From Hungatella hathewayi (GTDB lineage Bacteria; Bacillota; Clostridia; Lachnospirales; Lachnospiraceae): a stretch of DNA of 64,000 nucleotides. Location of the stretch: assembly GCA_025149285.1 (NCBI GenBank), contig CP102274.1, forward strand, positions 2,557,501 to 2,621,500. The letters run 5' to 3'. Each line of letters opens with the position of its first letter. The first letter of the stretch is position 1. Of this stretch, positions 51,924 through 59,975 are shown piece by piece. A program made the position numbers and the translations under genes. The notes below the pieces were generated by a model. The model searched no databases and was not told the DNA's origin. It worked only from the letters and a program-made list of their open reading frames with translations.

Positions 51924-52088
51924 TTATCGGGCGTTTGCGTGGGTCAGATAGTATTGCTCAAAAGCTTCCACATACCGCCGTTTGCGTTCTTCCTCCCAGC
52001 GTTCCATTTCCTGCGCCAGTTCCACAAGTTCACGCATGGCTGCAATCATCTGCCGTTTTGCGACTTTCTTTTTGATACGTTTATTCAT
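51924..52088 (-). CDS. Small basic ICE protein, 54 aa
   Basis: A short frame with AGGAGG upstream of its ATG; the product begins MNKRIKKKVAKRQMIAAM and continues with a helical, charged stretch ELVELAQEMERWEEERKRR, then EQYYLTHANAR. The start overlaps the stop of the preceding small gene (ATGA). Good ribosome site and coupling support translation. A possible DNA- or protein-binding helix; no known function. Confidence 0.6.
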   Translation of the reverse strand: MNKRIKKKVAKRQMIAAMRELVELAQEMERWEEERKRRYVEAFEQYYLTHANAR

Positions 52089-52267
52089 GGTCTGTCCTCC
52101 TGTAAATAAATGATGTTTGATTTTGCCCGGTTCTTTTCATACAGGGCTTCGCACCTTGCGATAAACTGTTTCCGTTCAGCCTGCTGCTGCATTTCCTCCC
52201 GGTGCAGCTTTGCAGGCTGTTCTGTGATGATCAGCCGCAAGCGCGGTCTGTTTCCTGCGTTACTCAT
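52085..52267 (-). CDS. Small ICE protein, 60 aa
   Basis: A 60-aa charged product (LIITEQPAKLHREEMQQQAE, then YEKNRAKSNIIYLQEDRP) whose ATG overlaps the stop of the coupling-protein gene by eight bases and whose stop overlaps the next small gene. The tight overlaps on both sides support translation. No recognisable domain. Confidence 0.6.
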   Translation of the reverse strand: MSNAGNRPRLRLIITEQPAKLHREEMQQQAERKQFIARCEALYEKNRAKSNIIYLQEDRP

Positions 52268-53569
52268 GGTTTGTATCCCCGGTCAAATCGTCTGCGTCGA
52301 TTTCGTAGTAGTCAAAGGCTTCGTCCGGCTTTACGATAACGGGACGGCGTTTGATATGCTTTTCCATGTCAAAGGCGTTCTTCGGGTCAGCGTCGGAAAG
52401 ATACTTATACTTCGGGTGCTTCGTTATATCGAATTTATCCGAAAAGAACGGACGCACACCGCGTAGCTGCAAGATACATTTTCCTCCGTCCATCACGGCA
52501 ATCTCGTCCTGTGACATAAGCTCCTTTCCCAACTTTTGGTAGTTCAAGCCGTAGGATTTCTGATTGCTGCGGGTTTCGGAAGTGTTAAAGCTGTCAATGG
52601 TTTCTTTCCCCAAAAGCTCCGACATTTCTTTGAGCGTCGTTTTTTCCTTGCCGCCCAAAAACAGGGTCGTATCGCAGTTGCCGACTATGGTATCGGCATT
52701 GTCCTTGTAGATTGCCTTTAGCTGTGATTGGCTCTGCAAAATGATCGACGCGGAGATTTCACGGCTTCGGATAGTGGCAATGAGCTTTTCAAACTTCGGT
52801 ATCTGTCCGATATTCGCAAATTCGTCAAGCAGGCAGCGTACATGAACGGGAAGCCTGCCGCCGTATTCGTCGTCGGCTTTATCACACAAGAGATTGAAAA
52901 GCTGTGTGTAAAGGATAGACACGACAAAGTTAAAAGTGTCGTCCGTATCGCTGATAATGACAAACAGGGCAGTCTTGCGGTCGCCTATGGTGTCAAGTTC
53001 CATTTCGTCGGTTTCCATTAACTCGCGCAGTTCCCGTATGTCAAACGGGGCAAGTCTGGCACCGCAGGAAATGAGGATAGAACTTCTTGTCTTTCCGGCG
53101 GACAGCAGAAATTTTTTATACTGCCTTACCGCAAAATGTTCCGGGTCTTTTTCCTCCAAGCGTTCAAACATGAGGTCTACCGGGCTTTGAAATTCCGGGT
53201 CGTCCTCGCGGGCTTCCGACGCATTTATCATTTCAAGCAGCGTCGTGAAGTTCTTTTCCGCTTCCAGGGCTTCATACCAGATGTAGCCGATAAGGGCGCA
53301 GTAAAAGAGCCGTTCCGACTTCACCCAAAAATCCTCGCCGGATTTTTCCCCGTCGCCTTTGGTGTTGGCGATAATGGTATTTACCAGTTTCAAAATATCC
53401 TTTTCGCTGCGGATATAGGCAAAGGGATTGTACCGCATGGATTTTTTGAAATTTATCGTGTTCAGCACCTTTATCCGGTAGCCGCCCCGCTGCAAGAGCT
53501 TTCCGCACTCGACTAAAACCGTACCTTTCGGGTCAGTCACAACGTAGGAGCTGTGCATTTGCATGAGGT
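52260..53569 (-). CDS. VirD4/TraG-type coupling protein, exon 2 (C-terminal part)
   Basis: Second exon of the type IV coupling protein split by the group II intron. It continues directly from the Walker A exon with NLMQMHSSYVVTDPKGTVLV. Walker B is RCLLDEFANIGQIPKFEKLI, and the helicase-like RSREISASIILQSQSQL follows. The frame is restored only after the intron at 53570-56072 is removed: 481 plus 1310 bases equal 597 codons including stop, a 596-aa product. Without splicing the ATP-binding loop and motor domain are on separate transcripts or frames. The first residues of the longest unspliced frame (up to 53582) are intron. Confidence 0.93.
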
Positions 53570-56072
53570 ATGAGGTAGGCACCCTGCGCCTTGCTGACTT
53601 TCATCAGTAGGTTTCAGGGAGCCGCCTCCCAAACCGGACGTACACCTCTCAGCGTATCCGGCTTTCCATGAATCACCTTGATTCTTTGGTTTCGTGTAAG
53701 AGTTCAAAGCAGTCAGGGCAGAGAGCCAGAGATTTTCTTCTCATTTTCAGTATTTTCTGCTCAAATATATCCCTGCCTTTCAGCGATTTCAGCGTTCTTA
53801 CGTGGTGCATACATAAATAGTCTGCATGTTCCCCGCAAATCTCGCATACTCCGGCTTTTATGCGGTTTACTATCGTGTGCCTGCTGTCATATTTCCTATA
53901 ACTCGGCATAACGTCTGCCACATTGTCATAGCCGTCGCTGTGCTTTCTGAATCCATCATGGTAAAATTCGCAGTATTTACGTCCCTTAGTTGTATCGTAT
54001 GGGATTCTCAGTACTCCGTTTACCATGTGCCGCTTCTTAATAACACTGACATTCGTTCTGTGCTTTCCTGCCAGAGTTTTTAACATGCTGTACCGCACCA
54101 TGTAGTAATACTTGTGCAATGCGCCTACGTTTTCTGCTATCCGATAGAAGTTATATAACCCTCGAATTTCGGAATTGAAAGTAGACACAATCTCTGCATC
54201 GCTGCGGTTCATCAGGTCTTTCCTTGGCATAGGACGCCACATTTCTTTGCCTGTGTCATTGTTGCGTTTCACCTGTATCGCTCCCCGTTCCATCGCTTTT
54301 TTAATCCATTTTTCTTTCGGCATATACAGGAATACTTTTCCATACCACACCCGTTTCATGTCGCCGTTTTTACAACGCTTCATGTTCTTGGAATGGATTA
54401 CTTTGAAATCGTACCCCAGATAGCGTACCGGCTTACTGGAATGGGTGACTTTCGTCTTTTCCTCGGACATTTCCAAATGCAGTTTTTCTTGGAGAAAGAT
54501 TTTTACATCTTCCTTGATTTTTTCTGCGTCCTTTTTGGAGCCGATAACGCCAATTACAAAATCATCGGCGTAACGGTTGTACTGGATTTTCTTGAAGCCT
54601 TCCTCAAACGGATTGTAATAGTGCTGATTCATCTTCTTCCTTCTGGAATCCTTAAATTCTTTTACCAGTTCAGGAGTTGATTTTTCTGCGCCCATTAACG
54701 CTTTACGTGCCTTTCTGTATCTCCGGGACGCCCGCTCGTATTCTCTGGTCGTCCTTCTGCGTTCTGGCTCGCAATCATACTTTTCTTTGTATTCCTGCAT
54801 ATAGTTGTCCAGTTCGCTGAGGTAGATGTTTGCACATATCGGACTGATACCGCTGCCCTGCGGAACACCGGAGTAGGTGCAGTTGTACTGCCATTGTTCC
54901 ATATATCCGGCTTTCAGGAACTTCCAGATTAGACCGATAAAAGCCTCGTCTGAAATCCTTTTCCGCAGTAATTCAACCAACACATGATGGTCGAAGTTAT
55001 CAAAGCACGCCTTAATGTCTCCCTCGACAATCCATGTAACACCTGTGAAGTTTTTCTTCACTTGCGTAAGTGCCGTGTGACAGCTTCTTTTTGGTCTGAA
55101 ACCGTGTGAATTGTTGCTGAATGTCGGCTCATAGATTGCTTCAAGAATCATTCTGACCACTTCCTGCACTAACTTATCATCAGTAGAAGTGATTCCCAAC
55201 GGGCGAAGTTTCCCGTTCTTTTTAGGAATGTACTTTCTTTTTGCAGGCTTTGGCTGATATGTCCTGTTGCGTATGGATTCAATAATCCGGTTAATTCTCG
55301 GCAGGCTCATGTTGTCCAGCGTCTGCCCGTCTACCCCCTGCGTCATGCTCCCCTGCGATTTCGCAATGTTCGCATATGCAAGGAGATAGAACTCTGGATT
55401 GTATAGGTTGCGATATAATCTTTCATATTTGTTGTTACTTACACTTGCCTTTTCTTCAAGGCTTTTCAAGACATGAATCGGATTTCTCATAGTGTCTCAC
55501 ACACCATCCTTTCTGTTTTGAAAATGATTCACTGTTCCCCTTTGCCATGTAGACGGCTTTCCCGTCCGCAGACTACTATGGGAACTCTGTTGCCATGGTG
55601 AATATTCAGAACCCCGCATTTCAGCGTTTTCATAGCCTTTCGGCATTTCACTTTAGGCAATCCCCGTTTAGTACGGTATAAACAAGCGTTCCACGTTGTC
55701 GGTATGTGACGTTCGCCTTTTTCCACTTTCCCGTGGCTGAACCTGCTCCGAGTATCAGCAGCCGCATAGCCAAACAATGCGACTGTCAGGAACACTGACG
55801 AGTACAACCTCTCTACGTCAGGGGTACGCTCTTGGTCCCGATTTCAGGCTGTCATTCAAGCAGTCTAGCTTCCATCCTCATACGTGGATTTTCATTCCGT
55901 CACGCCGGCGCTTCTGAGGCTTCAGCGCCCCGTGTCCTCCGTCATGCTATGGTCGCCCTCCGGTTTCCCTTTTGGGGTAAGACGGGGAATGATAGGTTGC
56001 GGCACAATGCCGCTTGATACTTTTACCTACTACTTGCTCAAGGTAGGATTTATACCGCCCTTACGGGCGCAC
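53570..56072 (-). mobile_element. Group II intron in the coupling-protein gene
   Basis: The 2503-base intron starts with GTGCGCCCG (56072 leftwards), matching the GUGYG rule, and ends ...CTACCTCAT (53570), an AY end. Domain V is visible at 53631-53663 (AGCCGGATACGCTGAG... with AGC triad and matching CCGGT arm). The maturase ORF lies in domain IV (53673-55490); 55491-56072 carries the 5' structured domains with no real gene. Exon joining CCAA/ACCTCATG restores Pro-Asn-Leu-Met. The insertion is 11 codons after the start of Walker A. Confidence 0.92.
53673..55490 (-). CDS. ltrA: Group II intron reverse transcriptase/maturase with HNH endonuclease
   Basis: Intron-encoded protein of 605 aa that aids splicing and target-primed reverse transcription. 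The RT domain spans about residues 60-390, with TSTDDKLVQEVVRMILEAIY, WIVEGDIKACFDNFDH, GVPQGSGISPICANIYL and the catalytic NRYADDFVIGV. The maturase X domain follows (about 410-500). The C-terminal HNH domain has CEICGEHADYLCMHHV and LCPDCFELLHE, so the zinc-finger endonuclease is intact. All core motifs are intact, so the intron may still be mobile. ORF in domain IV of the intron. Confidence 0.95.
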   Translation of the reverse strand: MRNPIHVLKSLEEKASVSNNKYERLYRNLYNPEFYLLAYANIAKSQGSMTQGVDGQTLDNMSLPRINRIIESIRNRTYQPKPAKRKYIPKKNGKLRPLGITSTDDKLVQEVVRMILEAIYEPTFSNNSHGFRPKRSCHTALTQVKKNFTGVTWIVEGDIKACFDNFDHHVLVELLRKRISDEAFIGLIWKFLKAGYMEQWQYNCTYSGVPQGSGISPICANIYLSELDNYMQEYKEKYDCEPERRRTTREYERASRRYRKARKALMGAEKSTPELVKEFKDSRRKKMNQHYYNPFEEGFKKIQYNRYADDFVIGVIGSKKDAEKIKEDVKIFLQEKLHLEMSEEKTKVTHSSKPVRYLGYDFKVIHSKNMKRCKNGDMKRVWYGKVFLYMPKEKWIKKAMERGAIQVKRNNDTGKEMWRPMPRKDLMNRSDAEIVSTFNSEIRGLYNFYRIAENVGALHKYYYMVRYSMLKTLAGKHRTNVSVIKKRHMVNGVLRIPYDTTKGRKYCEFYHDGFRKHSDGYDNVADVMPSYRKYDSRHTIVNRIKAGVCEICGEHADYLCMHHVRTLKSLKGRDIFEQKILKMRRKSLALCPDCFELLHETKESR

Positions 56073-56553
56073 TTGGTTTAACGAAAAAGCGGGTCTTGCC
56101 GCTGCCGCTTCCTCCGATAACAAGGATATTTTTGTTTCTTGCATACTTTGGCTGCTTCGGGCGGCTGCTCATCATCAGCCGTTCGGTCTGTGTCAAAAGC
56201 ACGTTGTTTTCAAATATCGGGTCAATATAGGGCTTGATGTCCTCGGCGTTTCCCCAACGTGCCGAACCATACTCCACGCCTTTCCGATATTTCTTTGCGT
56301 TCTTGCCTTTGGCGTAAACGATAAGCCGGACAAGGACAGCCCCGGCAATGCCAACAAGAATATCTGTATCGTGAAAACTCGGCACAAGGGAATGAAAGGC
56401 GGCGGTAAATCCGTCACCGATACCCAAGAGCTTTGCGGAAAGGTCTGTGCCCGGTGCAAGTCTTACCGCCTGTGCCGCTTTGTCAAAGAGATAGACAAAC
56501 AGCAGATACGGGAGATTGGGAAGTACCAGCTTTTTCAAGTTTACGTTGTTCAT
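56073..56553 (-). CDS. VirD4/TraG-type coupling protein, exon 1 (N-terminal part with Walker A)
   Basis: First exon, 160 complete codons plus one base. The N-terminus has two membrane segments (about residues 12-27, VLPNLPYLLFVYLF, and 65-82, ILVGIAGAVLVRLIVYA), then GVEYGSARWGNAEDIKPYI and Walker A NILVIGGSGSGKTRFF, ending VKP. The gene receives the relaxase-DNA complex and feeds it to the secretion channel. Its ATG overlaps the stop of the PcfB-type gene by four bases. Unspliced reading would add only a few intron-coded residues and stop. Confidence 0.92.
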
Positions 56554-57026
56554 CGTTCAATCCCCCTGTCTTTGTTCTTTACCTGTGCCCGCTGTGCGTT
56601 CAGAGCTGCCGCCTTTTCCTTGAAGTCGGACAGCACCTTTCGGATAGAGGGTTTTTGTTCCTGCGTCAGCTTCTTTGCGGAAAACTCCTTAAATGCCGCG
56701 GTCAGCACGTCCGCGTCCCTGCCTTTGAAAAACACAAGATACCGGGGCGGTGTTTCCGTCATGTCCTTTTTCAGCGCAAAGTCGATATGATACTTTTTCG
56801 CTGTACTTTCAAAGGCTTTGATGTTCTCCCCGGTGATCTCAATGTTGGAAACGCCCGCGTTCTGCTTCATAAGCTGCTTTAGGGTCTGCTTGCCCTTTGG
56901 GGGCTTGCCTTGCTGCCGCTTCATTTCTTCAAGCAGCTTTTTCATAGCCTTTTGCAGCATGACAGCAGTTAGCTTTGCCCCTCGGATAGACAGGGCAACG
57001 ATTTTTTCATTTACCTGTTCCTGCAT
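56550..57026 (-). CDS. PcfB-family (DUF3801) conjugation accessory protein
   Basis: A 158-aa cytosolic protein encoded directly upstream of the coupling protein, as PcfB is in pCF10. The DUF3801 part includes LSIRGAKLTAVMLQKAMKKL (about residues 12-31), KGKQTLKQLMKQNAGVSNIE and a middle KYHIDFALKKD region. A basic C-terminal tail (NAQRAQVKNKDRGIER) follows. In pCF10 PcfB binds the coupling protein; the same role is inferred. AAAGGAGG precedes the ATG. Confidence 0.88.
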   Translation of the reverse strand: MQEQVNEKIVALSIRGAKLTAVMLQKAMKKLLEEMKRQQGKPPKGKQTLKQLMKQNAGVSNIEITGENIKAFESTAKKYHIDFALKKDMTETPPRYLVFFKGRDADVLTAAFKEFSAKKLTQEQKPSIRKVLSDFKEKAAALNAQRAQVKNKDRGIER

Positions 57027-57095
57027 TTGTTCCTCCTTTCGTGGGGGAGTGGTGGTTTAGGGCGGCACACCGCTTTTCGGTACGTCGCGGGCATG

Positions 57096-57127
57096 AAAAA
57101 AGGGACAGCCAATTTCCCGGTTGCCCC
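57096..57127 (-). terminator. Minus-strand terminator between DUF5348 and PcfB genes
   Basis: Reading leftwards, GGGGCAACC (57127-57119) pairs with GGCTGTCCC (57110-57102) with one mismatch and one G-T pair, followed by TTTTTTC. It separates the replication-type genes from the transfer operon. Confidence 0.6.
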
Positions 57128-57142
57128 ATAGTGTGCCGTGCA

Positions 57143-57361
57143 TTAAATTCTTACCCGCAAGCCGTTCAAGTTCTCGGCTCGGATACCGACAAGATACCAG
57201 TTGTCGCCGTACTCAATCCGGGTCGGCTTCCATTTACCGCCTGCGAACACCTCCAAGCACTCGCCGCAATGCAAGCCGCCGTAGTAGTCGGCAAGGTCAA
57301 AGCGAATGTCGTAGCGGTCGGTCTGTTCGTCAAAAATCAATGCTCCTGTTTTCTGTGCCAT
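57143..57361 (-). CDS. DUF5348-family small protein
   Basis: A 72-aa protein, MAQKTGALIFDEQTDRYDIR then YGGLHCGECLEVFAGGKWKP and a final NLNGLRVRI. This is the DUF5348 pattern in Gram-positive mobile elements, a small beta-rich fold. ATG 57361 has AAAGGAGG upstream; the longer frame overlaps the preceding gene's stop. Function unknown; it follows the replication-type protein. Confidence 0.8.
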   Translation of the reverse strand: MAQKTGALIFDEQTDRYDIRFDLADYYGGLHCGECLEVFAGGKWKPTRIEYGDNWYLVGIRAENLNGLRVRI

Positions 57362-57384
57362 AGAAAAATCCTCCTTTTGTGGTA

Positions 57385-58353
57385 TTACAGGCTTTCGCCC
57401 GGTTTGCATGAGTAGTCCGGAAAGCCGGATTTCGGTTTATTCCATGCGTCGCTTGCCATGTCGTGCGACACAAGGGACGTGTAATAATTACCGATTGTGG
57501 ACGGTGCATTGAACAACGCCGCCTTTAGGTACTGCTTGATGTTGCGGATTTTCGTTGTGTTCTCCCGCATACAGTCAAGAACAAAGCGGATATGTTCGCT
57601 GTCCAGTTTCATAAATTTGCTTTTTACAAGCTCTGCCGGGTAGTCGTCCCCGGCAACACGGATTGTACTGCGCTTCGTGCAGACAGTTTCAAGGATAAGG
57701 TCAACGATTTCGTTGATACGGTCAGCTTCAAGGTGGTTATCCTGCAAGAGAATGTCATAGCTGATATTGTCCTTGATAATTTCCTCATACACTCGGTATG
57801 CGTCGTTCCATTCCGTTTGTTTCCTTTCCGGCGCAGCCGCCGTGTCCCCGTAAGGCAGGGGATTTAGGGAATGGATAGGAATGGAATGGGTACTTGATAA
57901 ATCCGTATTTGATTTTTCTTTTTTTGGTAAGTCAGTTCTTTGTATCTCTTTATTTAATTGCATTGGATTTTCCGACGTCGGATTACCCGGTATCGGATTT
58001 TCCAATATCGGTTTCCCCGGTGTTGGATTTTCCAATATCGGGTTTTCCAACTGCGGCGGTTGCGGCTGCTCGTAAATGGTGTATTCAATCGCTGTCATTT
58101 TGCCTTTCTCGTCGCGTCCCTGCCGCCTTGTGATATATCCGGCTTTTTCAAGCTCCCATATCGCAGTACGGATAGCGTCGATACTTTCTCGGTTGATGTA
58201 GGACAGCCCCGCAAGGGTATAGTCCCAATCCTCCGGCAAGGACAGCATTTGCGATAACAGCCCCTTTGCCTTTAGGGACAGCTCCTTGTTGCGCAGGTGG
58301 TGGTTGCTCATTACGGTGTAGCCTGTGTTGCGTTCCACTCGGAAAACTGCCAT
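57385..58353 (-). CDS. Replication-initiator-like HTH protein with DUF6017 domain
   Basis: A 322-aa protein. The N-terminal winged helix (about residues 10-85; SLKAKGLLSQMLSLPEDWDY, IRTAIWELEKAGYITRRQGR) is of RepA-N/replication-initiator type. A Pro-rich linker with five-residue repeats (ENPILENPTPGKP..., about 100-128) follows. The C-terminal DUF6017 part (about 190-322) has YDILLQDNHLEADRINEIVD and KQYLKAALFNAPSTIGNYY. Such proteins stand at the right end of Tn1549-type ICEs and may control or initiate element replication. AAAGGAGTG precedes the ATG. Confidence 0.85.
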   Translation of the reverse strand: MAVFRVERNTGYTVMSNHHLRNKELSLKAKGLLSQMLSLPEDWDYTLAGLSYINRESIDAIRTAIWELEKAGYITRRQGRDEKGKMTAIEYTIYEQPQPPQLENPILENPTPGKPILENPIPGNPTSENPMQLNKEIQRTDLPKKEKSNTDLSSTHSIPIHSLNPLPYGDTAAAPERKQTEWNDAYRVYEEIIKDNISYDILLQDNHLEADRINEIVDLILETVCTKRSTIRVAGDDYPAELVKSKFMKLDSEHIRFVLDCMRENTTKIRNIKQYLKAALFNAPSTIGNYYTSLVSHDMASDAWNKPKSGFPDYSCKPGESL

Positions 58354-58500
58354 TATGGTTCACTCCTTTATTTCGGATTTGTTACGCAGTAGAACGGCGA
58401 TTTTGAGGGATAAGGTATAAACACCTTGCCTTGTCAAAACTGCGTCTGCAAAGCCTTACATATCAAGGCTCATTTTTCCCCTACTGCGTAACATGAGGGT

Positions 58501-58549
58501 AAAAAAATAGCGGCGTTCCTGTTCTCCTTGTGGGAGTGAGAAACGCCGC
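58501..58549 (-). terminator. Inward-facing terminator at the right end of the ICE
   Basis: Reading leftwards, GCGGCGTT (58549-58542) pairs with AACGCCGC (58517-58510), then TATTTTTTT. It would stop transcription entering the element from outside. Confidence 0.65.
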
Positions 58550-58667
58550 CTGTGCGGTACATCATTTTATTTGTTCTATTATGCCGTATGGTCTTATCCG
58601 TAGAAACTTATAAGCGTACTGTTTATCAATAAAAATTGCATTGGGCTCTAATCTTCAACTACAAATC

Positions 58668-58765
58668 TACGCCCATTTCTACGCCCAAATGGCATTAAAT
58701 TATGTGATTTTACATAGAGCTTTATACTTTAATGATTTCAAAAAACCTTGCAACCATGCGGTTTT
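58668..58765. repeat. Right-end integrase site candidates
   Basis: TACGCCC-ATTTC-TACGCCC (58668-58686) resembles the double motif at 20432-20449. AAAAACCTTG-N7-GCGGTTTT (58741-58765) resembles 20386-20410 in both arms but not in the middle. Inferred arm-type and core-type integrase sites. Confidence 0.45.
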
Positions 58766-58804
58766 GCGGACTTTTATAGAGGTATATAGATTTATGAAAA
58801 AAGG

Positions 58805-58831
58805 TCAATTTATTACGATACCTAATTTCAT
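58805..58831 (-). pseudogene. ychF: Orphaned native start of ychF (attR side)
   Basis: On the minus strand GGAAGG, nine bases, then ATGAAATTAGGTATCGTA gives MKLGIV, the usual first residues of YchF, but the frame runs into ICE DNA and stops after eight codons. Only 58821-58831 (ATGAAATTAGG) is shared with the intact gene at 20,366. I read this as the original 5' end of ychF, cut off by the ICE. Confidence 0.75.
58821..58831. repeat. attR-side 11-bp direct repeat
   Basis: CCTAATTTCAT, identical to 20356-20366. It marks the right limit of the element. Confidence 0.75.
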
Positions 58832-58855
58832 AATTCATTACCTTCCTGTAATTTT

Positions 58856-58884
58856 ATTATCTATTGATTCCATCCACATTTCAG
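58856..58884 (-). promoter_or_regulatory. Probable native ychF promoter, now detached
   Basis: On the minus strand CTGAAA (58884-58879), 17 bp, GATAAT (58861-58856), about 18 bases before a GGAAGG-preceded ATG. It now reads into the ICE end instead of ychF. Confidence 0.5.
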
Positions 58885-59041
58885 AGATCGGACTCAAAAT
58901 GACATAATAACTATGTTTTTTTAGGTTGATTTTTTTCTGTAACTAATATAGAATAGCATATTATCCATAAAAATAAAAGAGTCAAACTGAACTTGCTCCT
59001 GATTTTGTCGAATTATGGTCGAATATGTCGGGCGAATCTGT

Positions 59042-59070
59042 TTGATTTTTGGCATATCACGGGGTAAAAT
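59042..59070 (+). promoter_or_regulatory. Sigma-A promoter for lgt
   Basis: TTGATT (59042-59047), 17 bp, TAAAAT (59065-59070). AAAGGAG lies before the ATG at 59096. Confidence 0.75.
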
Positions 59071-59095
59071 AAAGAAAACATGAAAGGAGAAAACA

Positions 59096-59974
59096 ATGGC
59101 AAATACGGCAGATATTAGTTTTGTGCATTTGGGGATTACCATCGACCATTTGCAGAACAGTATCTCGATATTTGGATTCCGCATAGCGTTTTACGGGATT
59201 ATCATTGGGATTGGAATACTGGCTGGTCTCTGGGTTGCGACGAGCGACGCGAAAAGGAGGGGACAGGACCCTGATATATATCTGGATTTTGCCCTGTATG
59301 GAATTATCTTTTCTATTATAGGAGCTCGTATCTATTACGTCATTTTTGACTGGGAGAATTACAGGGACAACCTGATTCAGATCTTTAACTTAAGGGCAGG
59401 CGGACTGGCTATATACGGCGGGGTAATTGCCGCGGTCATTACGCTGACTGTCTATACCAGAAAGAAAAAGCTTTCTTTCTTTTCAATGGCTGACAGCGGC
59501 TGCCTTGGACTGATAACCGGACAGATTATAGGAAGATGGGGAAACTTCTTTAACTGTGAGGCGTTTGGCGGATATACGGACAGCCTTTTTGCCATGAGAA
59601 TCAGAAGAGCGCTGGTCAACGAAAGCATGATATCCCAGGATCTGTTAAACCATCTGATTGTGAAGGACGGTGTCGAATATATACAGGTACATCCGACCTT
59701 TCTATATGAATCAGTCTGGAACCTGGGGGTATTGGCATTCATGCTGTGGTATCGCAAACGTAAGAAGTTTAATGGGGAAATGCTTCTTATTTACCTGCTG
59801 GGATATGGTCTGGGGAGAGTCTGGATCGAAGGGCTCAGAACGGACCAGCTTATATTCTTTAACACGGGAATTGCTGTATCCCAGGCATTGTCATTGGTAT
59901 TAGTAGTGATATCAGCTTTGGTGCTCATCTGGAAACACAGACAGATACGATTAAAGAGCAAAGGAGAAGACTGA
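59096..59974 (+). CDS. lgt: Prolipoprotein diacylglyceryl transferase
   Basis: Attaches diacylglycerol from phosphatidylglycerol to the lipobox Cys of prolipoproteins at the membrane. The 292-aa protein has seven hydrophobic segments. The Lgt signature GRWGNFFNCEAFGG lies at about residues 142-155 and the essential Arg is within it; an HPTFLYES motif is at about 199-206 and a LGYGLGRVWIEGLRTD segment at about 238-253. GAAAGGAG precedes the ATG. The gene is divergent from the orphaned ychF start, consistent with an original ychF-lgt intergenic region. Its stop is one base before the next ATG. Confidence 0.95.
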   Translation: MANTADISFVHLGITIDHLQNSISIFGFRIAFYGIIIGIGILAGLWVATSDAKRRGQDPDIYLDFALYGIIFSIIGARIYYVIFDWENYRDNLIQIFNLRAGGLAIYGGVIAAVITLTVYTRKKKLSFFSMADSGCLGLITGQIIGRWGNFFNCEAFGGYTDSLFAMRIRRALVNESMISQDLLNHLIVKDGVEYIQVHPTFLYESVWNLGVLAFMLWYRKRKKFNGEMLLIYLLGYGLGRVWIEGLRTDQLIFFNTGIAVSQALSLVLVVISALVLIWKHRQIRLKSKGED

Positions 59975-59975
59975 T

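Larger units (their letters stand above)
58354..58820. other. Right-end ICE region: repeats, terminator, integrase site candidates
   Basis: No gene is supported. GTTACGCAGTAG occurs at 58381-58392 and, inverted, at 58481-58492; each copy is followed by a small AAGG/CCTT-type hairpin. A third copy lies at 35042-35053. A minus-strand terminator (58501-58549) faces inwards. From about 58560 the DNA is AT-rich and holds the integrase site candidates. Confidence 0.5.
20356..58831. mobile_element. Tn1549/CTn-type ICE integrated in the 5' end of ychF, about 38.5 kb
   Basis: The element is bounded by the 11-bp direct repeat CCTAATTTCAT (20356-20366 and 58821-58831). It encodes a tyrosine integrase and excisionase at the left end, a MobC/relaxase pair with an oriT-like site, a complete type IV secretion gene set, DNA topoisomerase III, and several DUF families seen together in Tn1549, CTn2 and CTn4 type elements. 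Cargo: an iron/siderophore transport operon, two AT-rich unknown cassettes, and two DNA modification genes. A group II intron is inserted in the coupling-protein gene. The backbone is GC-rich; cargo at 23.6-31.5, 33.8-35.0 and 42.0-42.8 kb is clearly richer in A+T. Confidence 0.9.

Noticed and set aside
55491..56081. Frames within the 5' part of the group II intron
   Set aside because: This is the structured RNA part of the intron; the frames have no motifs and no ribosome sites.
57842..58080. CRISPR-like array from the repeated units near 57,960-58,060
   Set aside because: The repeats are short, degenerate 15-base codon repeats inside a continuous reading frame, without spacers.
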